Shown here: positions 41,177-50,292 of the stretch, piece after piece
How positions within the stretch are numbered: the first letter of the stretch is position 1
How the letters are laid out: each line of letters opens with the position of its first letter
Source of the DNA: Arthrobacter burdickii
Lineage (GTDB): Bacteria > Actinomycetota > Actinomycetes > Actinomycetales > Micrococcaceae
Length of the DNA: 64,000 nt
Direction: 5' to 3'
Assembly: GCF_030433645.1 (NCBI RefSeq)
Contig: NZ_JAROCG010000001.1
Coordinates: forward strand, 1,054,001 to 1,118,000
Made by a program: the position numbers and the translations under genes
Notes under the pieces: model-generated
What the model was told of the DNA's origin: nothing
The model's input: only the letters and a program-made list of their open reading frames with translations
The model's database searches: none

Positions 41177-41443
41177 CTAGAAAAGGTTGACGATTCCCAC
41201 GATGTAGCCGACGAAGTAGAGCAGTGCCAGCACGACCACTATTCCGATGATGGTGACCCAGAGTGCCTGGCGGCCCTTCGAGGTCTTCTCCTCGTCCGCA
41301 TGTCCCTGCTGCTGCCAGGCCGTGCTGGACTCTGCCGGCGGCGTCTCGCCCGGCGGCACGCCGCCACCGGGCTCGAGGCCGGTGATGTGGTTCTCCAGCG
41401 GGTCGGGATTTCCTGCATTCGACGGGTCCGGGCGTTCACTCAT
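41177..41443 (-). CDS. DUF6480-like small membrane protein
   Basis: An 88-aa protein: NPDPLENHITGLEPGGGVPPGETPPAESS, which is the Pro/Gly-rich signature I associate with DUF6480 in actinobacteria, followed by one transmembrane helix (ALWVTIIGIVVVLALLYFVGYIVGIVNLF). Role unknown. The family name is from memory of the motif; the membrane helix is plain. Confidence 0.7.
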   Translation of the reverse strand: MSERPDPSNAGNPDPLENHITGLEPGGGVPPGETPPAESSTAWQQQGHADEEKTSKGRQALWVTIIGIVVVLALLYFVGYIVGIVNLF

Positions 41444-41544
41444 GCTGTCCTCCGCGTGGTTGGTCGGGCAATTCCCTTCACCCTACCCCGCAGAAAGTAA
41501 GGCTGCTTAGCGATACTGGGGCTGTCCCGCGTGCCGCGTCGGTG

Positions 41545-41913
41545 TTACTGGCCCAGTCCCGCGGTGCTGCCGCCCGTCGGGTCGAACCGCTGGCCGGAGG
41601 CGCTGTGCGGATCGTCGTCGCCCGGGTCGTCACCGTTCGCGCTGTCCCCTGCCGGAAGCGCCGGCGGGGCGGGCGGCACCGTGCCCTGCTCGCGAGGGGT
41701 CCAGGACATCGTGATGTTCACGCCGTCCTCCGTGTCCTCCACGAACAGGTGGAGGTCTTCACCGACCAGCGCTTCGTGGTGCACCGGGTCGCCGGCTTCC
41801 CGCGCCATGTCCGCGAGCCGGCAGATGGCAACCGCCATGGCGCGCCCCCAATCGTGCGGGTGCTTGCTCGTCGACTCCTCGGTGGCGGTGAATTTCCTGT
41901 CGGTCGTCGCCAT
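41545..41913 (-). CDS. Hypothetical protein, 122 aa
   Basis: Starts MATTDRKFTATEESTSKHPHDWGRAMAVAICRLADMAREAGDPVHHEALVGEDLHLFVEDTEDGVNITMSWT and has a Pro/Asp-rich tail. The first half could be a small alpha-beta fold. AGGTAGG precedes the ATG at 41913. Its reading frame continues to 41967, but the upstream part has no ribosome site. Family unknown. Confidence 0.6.
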   Translation of the reverse strand: MATTDRKFTATEESTSKHPHDWGRAMAVAICRLADMAREAGDPVHHEALVGEDLHLFVEDTEDGVNITMSWTPREQGTVPPAPPALPAGDSANGDDPGDDDPHSASGQRFDPTGGSTAGLGQ

Positions 41914-42012
41914 CGTCCTACCTCCCGTTGGGGAACCAAGTACCCTTTCCTTCCGGGTGACAGACACTGTAGCAGTGGGTTCCGTGGGGCAACACGTGGT
42001 ATTCGGTTAACA

Positions 42013-42996
42013 ATGAGCATCGATAAGTCCCAGCCACAGGCCGCAGAAGAACGCAGTGCGAGGATCGCGGTGACACTGTTCCCGCTGCTCATCCTTGCCG
42101 GCGGACTCGTGGCAGTCCTGACGCCCGGCAGCTTCACGGGACTTGCCCCGCTGATCAATCCGCTCCTCGGAGTCATCATGTTCGGCATGGGCCTGACGCT
42201 CACGCCGGTGGACTTCGCGCTGATCGGAAAGCGCCCCATTCCCGTGGCGATCGGCGTCGTGGCCCAGTTCGTCATCATGCCGCTGCTCGGCTGGGGCGTC
42301 GCGATGGCGCTCGGGCTTCCGTCGGCGCTCGCGGCCGGGGTGATCCTCGTCGGGTGCTGCCCCGGCGGGACGGCGTCCAACGTGGTGTCCTACCTCGCCC
42401 GTGGCGATGTGGCCCTGTCCGTCGCCATGACCTCGGTGTCCACGATCCTCGCCCCCGTCCTGACGCCGCTGCTCACGCTCTGGCTGGCCGGCCAGTACAT
42501 GCCGGTGGACGCCGCCGCGATCGGCCTGTCGATCCTGCAGATCGTGCTGCTCCCGGTGGTCGTCGGGCTCGCCGTCCGGTACTTCCTGCCCCGCCTCGTC
42601 GAACGGCTGCTCCCCGCGCTCCCGTGGATCTCGGTGGCGGCGATCACCGTCGTCGTGATCGCCGTGGTGTCCGGCAGCGCGGCGATCATCTTCTCGGCGG
42701 GGTTGCTGGTGTTCGCCGCCGTGATCCTGCACAACGGACTCGGCTACCTGCTGGGGTACGGTGCGGCCCGGCTGTTCGGCCTGCCCACGTCGGCGAAACG
42801 GACGACGGCCATCGAGGTGGGCATGCAGAACTCCGGCCTTGCCGCAGGCCTCGCGCGGACCTACCTGACTCCCGAGGCCGCACTGCCGGGCGCGATCTTC
42901 TCGGTGTGGCACAACGTGTCCGGTGCGGCGATGGCTGCCTACTGGCGTCGCCGCGACGCACGGGTGCGTGGTCCCGAGGTGGCCGACCGGCACTGA
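42013..42996 (+). CDS. Bile acid:sodium symporter-family (BASS) transporter
   Basis: A 327-aa membrane protein with about ten helices: LIILAGGL-like LFPLLILAGGLVAVLT, GVIMFGMGLTLTPVDFALIGKRPIPVAIG, VILVGCCPGGTASNVVSYLARGDVALSVAMTSVSTILAPVLTPL (the crossover/ligand motif), and IEVGMQNSGLAAGLARTYL. Bacterial BASS members take up pantoate, pyruvate or other organic acids. The substrate is not predictable. Single gene, same strand as the next hydroxylated-substrate genes, no clear operon. Confidence 0.9.
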   Translation: MSIDKSQPQAAEERSARIAVTLFPLLILAGGLVAVLTPGSFTGLAPLINPLLGVIMFGMGLTLTPVDFALIGKRPIPVAIGVVAQFVIMPLLGWGVAMALGLPSALAAGVILVGCCPGGTASNVVSYLARGDVALSVAMTSVSTILAPVLTPLLTLWLAGQYMPVDAAAIGLSILQIVLLPVVVGLAVRYFLPRLVERLLPALPWISVAAITVVVIAVVSGSAAIIFSAGLLVFAAVILHNGLGYLLGYGAARLFGLPTSAKRTTAIEVGMQNSGLAAGLARTYLTPEAALPGAIFSVWHNVSGAAMAAYWRRRDARVRGPEVADRH

Positions 42997-43023
42997 ACCC
43001 CTGCCGGCGTCAGGAGGTCGCTG

Positions 43024-43314
43024 TCAGCTGCCACCGACGCTGAGCAGCCGCCACTCGTCGCGCCGGGCGTCGAAGCGGATCCTGAATTCCAGGACGGGGG
43101 AGGCCGGCCCGGTCTGCGCGGTGAACAGCCAGGCCGGCGGCGCAGCGTTCCGGGCCCGCACTGCGGGCTCCGGGACGGGGTCGCCGACGACCTGCCAGAT
43201 GGAGCCGTGCCACCGCAACGCGAGGGGTCTGGCCGCCGGCGTGAAGCGGACCGCCGCCGGCTCGTCGAGTGCCCGCAGTGCATCGTCGCCTGCGCCAACC
43301 GCCTGTGCTGCCAT
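43024..43314 (-). CDS. Hypothetical protein, 96 aa
   Basis: Reads MAAQAVGAGDDALRALDEPAAVRFTPAARPLALRWHGSIWQVVGDPVPEPAVRARNAAPPAWLFTAQTGPASPVLEFRIRFDARRDEWRLLSVGG. The pattern of a strand around RWHGSIWQVVGD and a C-terminal EFRIRFDARRDEWRL is like the DUF6504 proteins found near DNA-repair genes of actinobacteria, but this is weak. It converges on the BASS gene with a 27-bp gap. Confidence 0.55.
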   Translation of the reverse strand: MAAQAVGAGDDALRALDEPAAVRFTPAARPLALRWHGSIWQVVGDPVPEPAVRARNAAPPAWLFTAQTGPASPVLEFRIRFDARRDEWRLLSVGGS

Positions 43315-43505
43315 ACCCGGTGTCCTTCGGTCGTCTCCTGCGTATCGACCAAGAATAGAACATGTATTCGATTTGCGGGTTCCATCGTGTTCTTCCGTGA
43401 CCCCTGCCGTTCCGGGGCGGAATGTCGCGGGGGACTCCGTTGTTGTCCGATACGAGGCTCAACGGTGCGCCGTCGAACACCTACGGATCAAGCACAGGAG
43501 CACGC

Positions 43506-44099
43506 ATGACACTCGGTTCTGCCATCACCACCCGCAGCGCGGATACCCGCGTTCCCATCCTCCCCGAGCTCGCCGAGCGCTGGAGCCCGCGGTCCTTCGA
43601 TCCGCAGGCCACCATTTCGGAGGACCAGTTGGATGCGCTGCTCGAAGCGGCGCGCTGGGCGCCGTCGGCGAGCAACAACCAGCCCCGCCGGTTCATCGTC
43701 GCCCGCCGTGGGACCTCCGCCTTCGACACGATCGTCTCGGCCCTCGTGGGATTCAATGCCGCCTGGGCGCACAACGCCTCGGCCCTGATCGTGGGAATCG
43801 CCGAGACGTCCTCCGTCGAGGGCGATGTGCGCCCCTACGCGGAGTACGACCTCGGGCAGGCCGTGGCGCACCTGAGCGTGCAGGCGGAGGCGGAGGGCCT
43901 CGTGACCCACCAGATGGCGGGGGTCGAGTGGGACAGGATCGTCGCCGCGTTCGACCTGCCCGACAACATGAAGCCCATGACCATCACGGCGGTGGGCACG
44001 GCGGACGAGGCGGACAAGCTCCCCGAAGCCCTGGCCGAGCGCGAGACCGCACCCCGCAGGCGTCTTCCGCTGGAGGAGCTGGTGCTCGTCCGCAGCTAG
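43506..44099 (+). CDS. Nitroreductase-family flavoprotein
   Basis: A 197-aa FMN-dependent reductase: ERWSPRSFDPQATISEDQLDALLEAARWAPSASNNQPRRFIVARRG is the phosphate- and isoalloxazine-binding N-terminal segment; QAVAHLSVQAEAEGLVTHQMAG and ITAVGTADEADKLPEALAERETAPRRRLPLEELV complete the fold. It reduces nitroaromatics or quinones in related enzymes; physiological substrate unknown. ACAGGAG five bases before the ATG. It ends 8 bp short of the convergent flavoprotein disulfide reductase gene. Confidence 0.9.
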   Translation: MTLGSAITTRSADTRVPILPELAERWSPRSFDPQATISEDQLDALLEAARWAPSASNNQPRRFIVARRGTSAFDTIVSALVGFNAAWAHNASALIVGIAETSSVEGDVRPYAEYDLGQAVAHLSVQAEAEGLVTHQMAGVEWDRIVAAFDLPDNMKPMTITAVGTADEADKLPEALAERETAPRRRLPLEELVLVRS

Positions 44100-44107
44100 G
44101 GCGGCAC

Positions 44108-45478
44108 CTAACCGCGCAGGGCCGACCTCGCCGCATGCCCGATGACCGCACTGTACGTGGGGTAGGCGAACTTCACGCGGGCGAGCGTCGCGAGGTCGGT
44201 GCCGGCCGCCATGGCGGAAGCCACGGCGGTGATGACCTCGACGGCGTTCTCGCCGACCGCGTGCGCGCCGAGAATCAGCTCACGGCGCCGGTCGACGACC
44301 AGCTTGAGGAAGCCCTGCTCGCGATCGTCGATGATGGGCCGTTCGACGGCGGCGTACGGGACCGTGACGGCGTGGCACTCCGCGTCCCGCTCCCTCGCCT
44401 TCGCCTCGGTGAGCCCCACGCCCGCGTAGTCCGGGTCGGTGAAGCCACCCTCGGGCAGGAGGTGGTGCGGCGTGGTGCGCGTGGCACCCAGCACGGCGTT
44501 CTCGGCTGCGGTCTCGCCCTCGAAGACCGCCGCCTGGACCAGCATGCTGCTGCCGTTGGCGTCGCCGGCCACGAAGATGTGCGGGATGTTGGAGCGCAGG
44601 TACTCGTCCACCGGGATGAAGGAGCGCGCAGCCTGCACCCCGGCCGCGTCGAGGCCAAGCCCTGCGAGGTTCGCCGGCCACCCGGCCGCCATGAGAACCG
44701 CGTCCACCAGCAGGGACTGCTGCTCACCGTCGCGCGTCCAGGTGAGCGTGAGGCCGTCCGACTCCTTCCGGATGCTGTCGATACCGCCGATCCCGGTCTC
44801 CACCTGGACGCCCTTGCCCCTGAAGCTCGCGGTGACGGTCGCCGCGACGTCCTCATCCTCCGTCATCAGGATCCGGGGTGCGAGGTCGAGCAGGAGGACG
44901 TTCGAGCCCATCGCATCGAAGATGGTGGTCAGCTGCGCGCCGGTATGCCCGCCGCCGATGATGGCCACCGAGCCGGGCAGGCTCTCCAGCCTCAGCACCT
45001 CGTGGGGCAGCACGGCGTGCTCGGCCCCGTCGATCGGCAGGCGCCGGCCGCTGCCGCCGATACAGAGGATGATCGACGCGGCCGTGACCTCCCGTCCGCC
45101 CACGGAGATGGTGTGCGCCCCGGTCAGTTCGGCGTCGCCCTCGATCAGTTCGATGCCCAGGCGCTCCATGGTGGGCCCGTACCCTTTGGCCTCGAGGACC
45201 CGCGCGACGGTGGAGCGCACCCGCTGCACCGTCCTGTCCCAGTCGACGCTGGGCTCGGCCACGACGATCCCGTAGTCGTAGGCCGTGCGGACCTCGCGGA
45301 ACAGGCGGGCGGTCTTGGCGAGCACGCGCGTGGGGACACAGCCCGAGTTCACGCAGGTGCCGCCGAGTGCCGAACGCTCGACGACGGCGGTGCGGGCTCC
45401 GAGTTCCGCCGCACGGGTGGCAGCCGCCATGCCCGCGGGGCCACCACCGATGACGAGGACGTCGAACAGGTAGTCCAT
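44108..45478 (-). CDS. Flavoprotein disulfide reductase (dihydrolipoamide/mercuric reductase-like)
   Basis: A 456-aa class I pyridine nucleotide-disulfide reductase. FAD motif VLVIGGGPAGMAAATRAAE, redox pair Cys42/Cys47 in GGTCVNSGCVPT, NAD(P) motif VAIIGGGHTGAQLTTIF, and FVAGDANGSSMLVQAAVFEGETAAENAV. At the C-terminus the usual HxxPxxxE catalytic pair is missing: the segment reads KFAYPTYSAVIGHAA. Without the His-Glu base it is unlikely to be a normal lipoamide dehydrogenase; it may be a soluble transhydrogenase-like or other NAD(P)H oxidoreductase. GAAGGAGCTT before the ATG. Confidence 0.88.
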   Translation of the reverse strand: MDYLFDVLVIGGGPAGMAAATRAAELGARTAVVERSALGGTCVNSGCVPTRVLAKTARLFREVRTAYDYGIVVAEPSVDWDRTVQRVRSTVARVLEAKGYGPTMERLGIELIEGDAELTGAHTISVGGREVTAASIILCIGGSGRRLPIDGAEHAVLPHEVLRLESLPGSVAIIGGGHTGAQLTTIFDAMGSNVLLLDLAPRILMTEDEDVAATVTASFRGKGVQVETGIGGIDSIRKESDGLTLTWTRDGEQQSLLVDAVLMAAGWPANLAGLGLDAAGVQAARSFIPVDEYLRSNIPHIFVAGDANGSSMLVQAAVFEGETAAENAVLGATRTTPHHLLPEGGFTDPDYAGVGLTEAKARERDAECHAVTVPYAAVERPIIDDREQGFLKLVVDRRRELILGAHAVGENAVEVITAVASAMAAGTDLATLARVKFAYPTYSAVIGHAARSALRG

Positions 45479-45714
45479 GAGAAGCTCCTTCAGTCCGCCC
45501 GGGTGTCTCCTGCCATCCTCCACCGCCTGCGGCAAGGGCCACAACGCCCGGCATCGCAAGTACCCGCGGAACTCCCACTCCCGCCCCTTTTCGTCCTAGG
45601 GTGGTTCGGTCAGCGAATCAGTAGGACGTCCCCGTCCGGCTGGACAGCGGCAACGCGCGGGCACTGGGACCGACAGCGGCCCGCTCGTTGTCACCGATCC
45701 TCCAGGAGGAACCC

Positions 45715-46758
45715 ATGAAGACCGTCAACGCCTATGCCGCCCCGTCCGCCACGGAGCCGCTCGTACCGACGACCATCGAGCGCCGCGACGTCGGACCGAA
45801 GGACGTGCTGATCAGGATCGCGTACGCGGGGATCTGCCACTCCGACATCCACACCGTGCGCGGCGAGTGGGGACCCCAGCAGTATCCGCTCACCGTCGGT
45901 CACGAGATCGTCGGCGTCGTCGAGGAAGCCGGCAGCGAGGTCACCCTGCACAAGGTCGGAGACCGTGTGGGTGTCGGCTGCATGGTGGATTCCTGCCGCA
46001 CCTGCGCGAACTGCCAGCAGGGGGAAGAGCAGTACTGCCTGAACGGCAACACCGGGACCTACGCAGGAGTGGACCGCGACGGCTCGATCACCCAGGGCGG
46101 CTACTCCACCCACATCGTGGTCGTCGAGGACTTCGTGCTGTCGGTCCCCGAGAGCATCCCCTACGAGGCCGCCGCGCCCCTCCTGTGCGCGGGTGTCACG
46201 ACCTACTCGCCGCTCGCGCACTGGAACGCAGGACCGGGGAAGAAGGTCGCCGTCGTGGGACTCGGCGGACTCGGGCACATGGCCGTCAAGATCGCGCACG
46301 CCATGGGTGCCGAGGTCACCGTCCTGTCCCAGACCCTCAGCAAGGAGGACGACGGCAAGCGGTTCGGGGCCGAGTACTACTACGCCACGAGCGATCCCGA
46401 CACCTTCAAGCAGCTCGCGAACACCTTCGACCTCATCATCAACACCGTGAGCGCGAAGATCGACCTCGACGCCTACCTCTCGCTCCTCGGCCTGGACGGG
46501 ACCATGGTCAACGTGGGGGCCCCGGCGGATGCCCTTCCCCTGCATGTGTTCACGCTGTTCAACCAGCGGCGCTCCTTCGCGGGGTCAGGGATCGGCAGCA
46601 TCCGGGAGACCCAGGAGATGCTGGACTTCTGCGCCGAGCACGGCATCGCGCCCGAGATCGAGCTCATCCCGGCCGATGGCATCAACGAGGCGTACGAGCG
46701 CGTGCTCGCCTCCGACGTGCGCTACCGCTTCGTGATCGACGCGGCCACCCTCGCCTGA
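45715..46758 (+). CDS. NAD(P)-dependent alcohol dehydrogenase (cinnamyl-alcohol-dehydrogenase type)
   Basis: A 347-aa zinc enzyme. Catalytic zinc: AGICHSDIH and [12 protein letters not shown]; structural zinc [25 protein letters not shown] and [20 protein letters not shown] for the Rossmann fold. The pattern matches YahK/AdhC-type NADP-dependent aldehyde/alcohol reductases. Such enzymes often detoxify aldehydes. ATG at 45715 after AGGAGGA. A stem-loop at 46759-46785 follows. Confidence 0.92.
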   Translation: MKTVNAYAAPSATEPLVPTTIERRDVGPKDVLIRIAYAGICHSDIHTVRGEWGPQQYPLTVGHEIVGVVEEAGSEVTLHKVGDRVGVGCMVDSCRTCANCQQGEEQYCLNGNTGTYAGVDRDGSITQGGYSTHIVVVEDFVLSVPESIPYEAAAPLLCAGVTTYSPLAHWNAGPGKKVAVVGLGGLGHMAVKIAHAMGAEVTVLSQTLSKEDDGKRFGAEYYYATSDPDTFKQLANTFDLIINTVSAKIDLDAYLSLLGLDGTMVNVGAPADALPLHVFTLFNQRRSFAGSGIGSIRETQEMLDFCAEHGIAPEIELIPADGINEAYERVLASDVRYRFVIDAATLA

Positions 46759-46785
46759 GCCGGCACTCACAGGGCGGGTGCCGGC
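46759..46785 (+). terminator. Terminator-like hairpin after the alcohol dehydrogenase
   Basis: An 8-bp stem (GCCGGCAC with GTGCCGGC) and 11-base loop directly after the stop codon, followed by a second G/C-rich inverted stretch. Confidence 0.55.
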
Positions 46786-46806
46786 GGGCGCCCCGCCCAG
46801 CGGGGG

Positions 46807-46838
46807 AGCATACGCAGGGAGGTACCAGCAAGTATGCT
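46807..46838. promoter_or_regulatory. Dyad AGCATAC...GTATGCT upstream of the sensor kinase
   Basis: Perfect 7-bp arms around an 18-base spacer in the promoter region of the kinase. It may be an operator or an RNA stem. Confidence 0.4.
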
Positions 46839-46917
46839 GAGCGACGGTGGCCAATTCCGGCCCCGGGCCGCCGGTTCTGGTCAGACCGCGGCAGGATCCT
46901 TCTGAACGGGTAGTGGC

Positions 46918-49020
46918 ATGGGCGTGGGGCGGATGCAGGCGGTCGCGGGGAGACTGGCAGCGTTGTCTCCGGCGACCCTTCACGTCCTGTTCGCTCTGAT
47001 GCTCGCCATGGCCGCCGTCGTCGGACGCAACAGCACCCTCGAGTCCTCGGGCCTCGCCCTCGTGTGGCCCGCGGCAGGCATCAACTTCCTCTGGGGGTTG
47101 TGGGCGTCCCGGTCCCGGCGCGACCTCACCGTTGCGCTGACCGTCACCGTTCCCGTCCTCGCCGCGGTCAACGTCTTAACCGGCCTCAATGTCGCCCTCG
47201 CCCTGGCGGTAGCACTGGGGAGTGTGGCGCAGACCGCTGTCGCCGCCTACTTCTTCCGGCGGCTGGTCCCTGCCCTGCGCGTGCAGAGTGTGGGGGAGTA
47301 CCTCCGTCTGGGTGTCATCGCCCTCGGCGCCTGTTCGGTCGGCGCGCTGTTCATCGTCGTCGGCGTCGCCATGGAGGGCTCGGCGGAGCCCTTCTCCGCC
47401 TTCATCCCGTGGCTGGTGCGCCACGCGGTGTCCCTGACCGCGATCGGCTCCCTCGGGATCGTGGCGGCTTCGAGCATCAGAAGCCGCGCGACGGGCGGAC
47501 CCCGCCCGCCCCTCACCGTCGCGCGACGTGCCGAGTACGCACTCCTGGTCCTGGCCTCCGTGATCCTCTACGTCGCCACCTTCGGGACGAGCGCAGCCCT
47601 GCCGATCGCCTACACGACCATCCCTGCCCACATGTGGGCGGGTCTCCGGCTCCGGTCCGGATGGGCCATGCTGCACGGCCTCGTGTGCGGCGCGTTCCTG
47701 GTCTTCTTCACCCTCGCGGGTCGCGGGCCCTTCCAGGACCTCGATGCCGATGTCGCCGCCTACGTGGCGCAGTCCTTCATGTTCATCGCGTTCTCGCTGT
47801 CCGCCGTCCTGGCACTGAGCATGGACGAGCGGCGCCGCCTCATCGATCGCCTCTACAGCGCCAACGAGGAGGCGAGGGCCGCGGCGGACCTCCGTGACCT
47901 CGTGATCGGCAGGATGAACGACGGCGTCCTCGTCGCGGGGCCGGACAAGCGGCTGATCTTCCAGAACGCTGCGAGCGAACGCTGGCTGGGACCGGGGACC
48001 GCCCGACCCGGTGAGGTGTGGCGGCGGGACTACGAGGCCACGACCCCCAGCGGAGGGCAGATCGACGAGGCCGACAATCCCCTGACCCTCGCACTGGAGG
48101 GGACGGTGACGGAGCGGATGGACATCGACCTCACGCACTGTTCCGGAGAGGTTCTGCACTTGTCCGTCGACGCGATGCCCCTGCCCGGTGAGCGTGGCGC
48201 GGTCGTGGTGATGCGCAACGTCACCGAAGAGCGCGCATACCAGCGCGACCTCGGGCGCTTCGCGTCCGTCGTCGCGCACGACCTCCTGACGCCGCTCACG
48301 GTCTTCGACGGGTGGCTCGAGATGCTCGAGGATCCGGACCTTCCGCCGGCCGAGCGGCAGGCGAGCATCGAGCGCCTGCAGCAGGCGAGCGTGCGCATGC
48401 GCAACCTCATCCGCAACCTCCTGGCCTACAGCCTCGCCAAGGAGGAGAAGCTCACGGCCTCCCGCGTCGAGGTGGCCGACGTGGTCGAGGGCATCATCGA
48501 CCTGCGGACGGCGCTTCCGGGCACGCAGCTTCCCGCCGTCCGGTTCGACGTGGACGCCACGCGCCCCGTCTACGCCGACGAGCGCCTCTTCCTGCAGCTC
48601 ATGGAGAACCTCGTGGGCAATGCCATGAAGTACGGGCGGACCGACGGCACGGGGCAGGTCAGCGTCACGACGTCGGCCGATGCGGCCACCGGCAGGACCC
48701 TCGTCCGGGTGCGCGACAACGGCATCGGTATCCCCGAGGGAGATCTCGAGCGCGTCTTCGAGGAGTTCCACCGCTCGGAGAACGGGCTCGGCCAGGCCAC
48801 CGGCACGGGCCTCGGCCTTGCCATCTGCCGCCGCATCGCCGAGAGCCACGGCGGCTGGATCCGGGTCCGCAACGTGGAGGAGGGTGGCGCCGAATTCACC
48901 GTCAGCCTGCCGGGGTCGCCGGATCAGCTACCCGAGGGCATCCCACTGGTCGACGCGGACGACGCCCCCGGGTCCCGGCGCCGTAGCCTGCCCGGCGCCG
49001 TAGCCAGCCCATCGCTGTAG
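46918..49020 (+). CDS. MASE1-PAS sensor histidine kinase
   Basis: A 700-aa membrane sensor kinase. Residues about 15-300 form an 8-helix MASE1-like input region (starting LHVLFALMLAMAAVVGRNSTLESSGLALVWPAAGINFLWGLW); a PAS-like domain lies at about 325-440 (GRMNDGVLVAGPDKRLIFQNAA); the HisKA domain has the phosphorylated histidine at residue 454 (VVAHDLLTPLTVFDGWLEML). The ATPase domain holds NLVGNAMKYG, DNGIGIPEGDLERVFEEF and GTGLGLAICRRIAESHGG. No response regulator gene is adjacent. Stimulus unknown. Promoter region has a 7-bp arm dyad at 46807-46838. Confidence 0.9.
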   Translation: MGVGRMQAVAGRLAALSPATLHVLFALMLAMAAVVGRNSTLESSGLALVWPAAGINFLWGLWASRSRRDLTVALTVTVPVLAAVNVLTGLNVALALAVALGSVAQTAVAAYFFRRLVPALRVQSVGEYLRLGVIALGACSVGALFIVVGVAMEGSAEPFSAFIPWLVRHAVSLTAIGSLGIVAASSIRSRATGGPRPPLTVARRAEYALLVLASVILYVATFGTSAALPIAYTTIPAHMWAGLRLRSGWAMLHGLVCGAFLVFFTLAGRGPFQDLDADVAAYVAQSFMFIAFSLSAVLALSMDERRRLIDRLYSANEEARAAADLRDLVIGRMNDGVLVAGPDKRLIFQNAASERWLGPGTARPGEVWRRDYEATTPSGGQIDEADNPLTLALEGTVTERMDIDLTHCSGEVLHLSVDAMPLPGERGAVVVMRNVTEERAYQRDLGRFASVVAHDLLTPLTVFDGWLEMLEDPDLPPAERQASIERLQQASVRMRNLIRNLLAYSLAKEEKLTASRVEVADVVEGIIDLRTALPGTQLPAVRFDVDATRPVYADERLFLQLMENLVGNAMKYGRTDGTGQVSVTTSADAATGRTLVRVRDNGIGIPEGDLERVFEEFHRSENGLGQATGTGLGLAICRRIAESHGGWIRVRNVEEGGAEFTVSLPGSPDQLPEGIPLVDADDAPGSRRRSLPGAVASPSL

Positions 49021-49054
49021 CCTGCCCGCCGCCGGCCTCCCGGCTGCTGCGGCG

Positions 49055-50146
49055 TCAGGCCGCGTCCGGGGCTCGGCGCGGGTACATCTTGGGGGAGCCG
49101 CCATGGCCCGTGCCGCTCCGCATCCCGGTCAGGATCGCGGCCATCGCCTCACGCGAGGAGTGACGCGCCTCCCATCCCAGCTCGTTACGCGCACGGGTCG
49201 TGTCCATGACGGGGCTCTGCGCCGCCAGGTCTATCCAGCCCGGGTCGGTGCGCTGGATGTGGAGCCTCCAACTCACTCCGACGAGCCACCGCAGCAGGCG
49301 TGTCGGGAAGCCGATCACGCGGCGGGCACCGAGCAGGTCGGCGACGCGCCCCGGTGTGAGTTCGGGCTCGGCGGCGATGTTGAATGCCCCGGACGCGCGG
49401 CGCGCGACCACGCGCCAGTACGCCTCGGCGATGTCCTCGGCATGCACCGCCTGGAAGATGAAGGTCGACGGGACCGGCAGGAGCGGCAGCGGCAGGCCGC
49501 CGAGCAGGATCTTCGGGACGAGCGGGCCGAGGAAGTAGCGGCCCACCTCGCTGCCCGCCTGCTCCTGGAAGATCAGCCCCGGGCGCAGCCGTGCCACGGG
49601 GATCTCGGGGCGGTCCCGCTCGAAGGCATCCAGCAGCCGTTCCTGCTCGGCTTTCTGTCGGCTGTACTGCGAGGACCCGACGCCGTCGGTCGGCCAGGAC
49701 TCATCCCTGCGGGTGTCCTTGTCCGAGGGGGAGTAGGCGGCGACGGAAGACGCGCAGACGAAATGGCGCACGCCCGCGGTGCCGGCAGCATGGAGCGCAT
49801 TGGCCGTGCCGGTGACATTGGTGCGGCGCATGGCTGCCTCGTTCCGGTTCGGCTGGATGGCCCATGCGAGGTGCACGACGGCGTCGGCCCCGGCGAGCGC
49901 GAGCGTCAGGGCGTCCCGGCCCTCGTCCGTCCCGACGTCGATGGCGTGCCAGTCCACGCCGGCGTACGGTTCCTGCGAGGTATCCGGGATGGTGCGGGCG
50001 ATCCCGGTGATCGAGATGCCGTCCGCGTCCCCCGCCGTGTCGTAGCCGGATCGCTGGATGGCCTCCCGGTCGCGGGCAGCCCGCTGGAGGCGGGAGAGGA
50101 GCGCCGTGCCCACGTTTCCGGTGGCGCCGATGACTGCGATGCGCAT
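49055..50146 (-). CDS. NAD-dependent epimerase/dehydratase-family protein
   Basis: A 363-aa extended SDR: MRIAVIGATGNVGTALLSRLQRAARDREA is the cofactor motif, AVVHLAWAIQPNR a second, SSVAAYSPSDKD the Ser, and YSRQKAEQERLLDAFERD the Tyr-x3-Lys. The substrate is a nucleotide sugar or another polyol; unknown. The gene is convergent with the sensor kinase (34-bp gap) and divergent from the BrkB gene. Confidence 0.88.
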   Translation of the reverse strand: MRIAVIGATGNVGTALLSRLQRAARDREAIQRSGYDTAGDADGISITGIARTIPDTSQEPYAGVDWHAIDVGTDEGRDALTLALAGADAVVHLAWAIQPNRNEAAMRRTNVTGTANALHAAGTAGVRHFVCASSVAAYSPSDKDTRRDESWPTDGVGSSQYSRQKAEQERLLDAFERDRPEIPVARLRPGLIFQEQAGSEVGRYFLGPLVPKILLGGLPLPLLPVPSTFIFQAVHAEDIAEAYWRVVARRASGAFNIAAEPELTPGRVADLLGARRVIGFPTRLLRWLVGVSWRLHIQRTDPGWIDLAAQSPVMDTTRARNELGWEARHSSREAMAAILTGMRSGTGHGGSPKMYPRRAPDAA

Positions 50147-50292
50147 GCTCTACTCCTGGGCGTGGTGGTTCGGGGACACAAGGGCGGGCCGATCGGAACT
50201 GGACTGCTAAGCAAGCTTATGGTGCAGTGGAAGGAACCGTATAGCCGTAAGGACGCCCGACACCGATTCAAGGGCCCGACTGGGAGGTACCC

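Noticed and set aside
42923-45718. 931-codon plus-strand frame across BASS end, nitroreductase and flavoprotein genes
   Set aside because: Runs through three recognised genes in the wrong frame or strand; long because of high GC.
47176-48849. 557-codon open frame opposite the sensor kinase
   Set aside because: An antisense shadow: all kinase motifs are on the plus strand, and the minus product is repetitive Glu/Arg/Gly.
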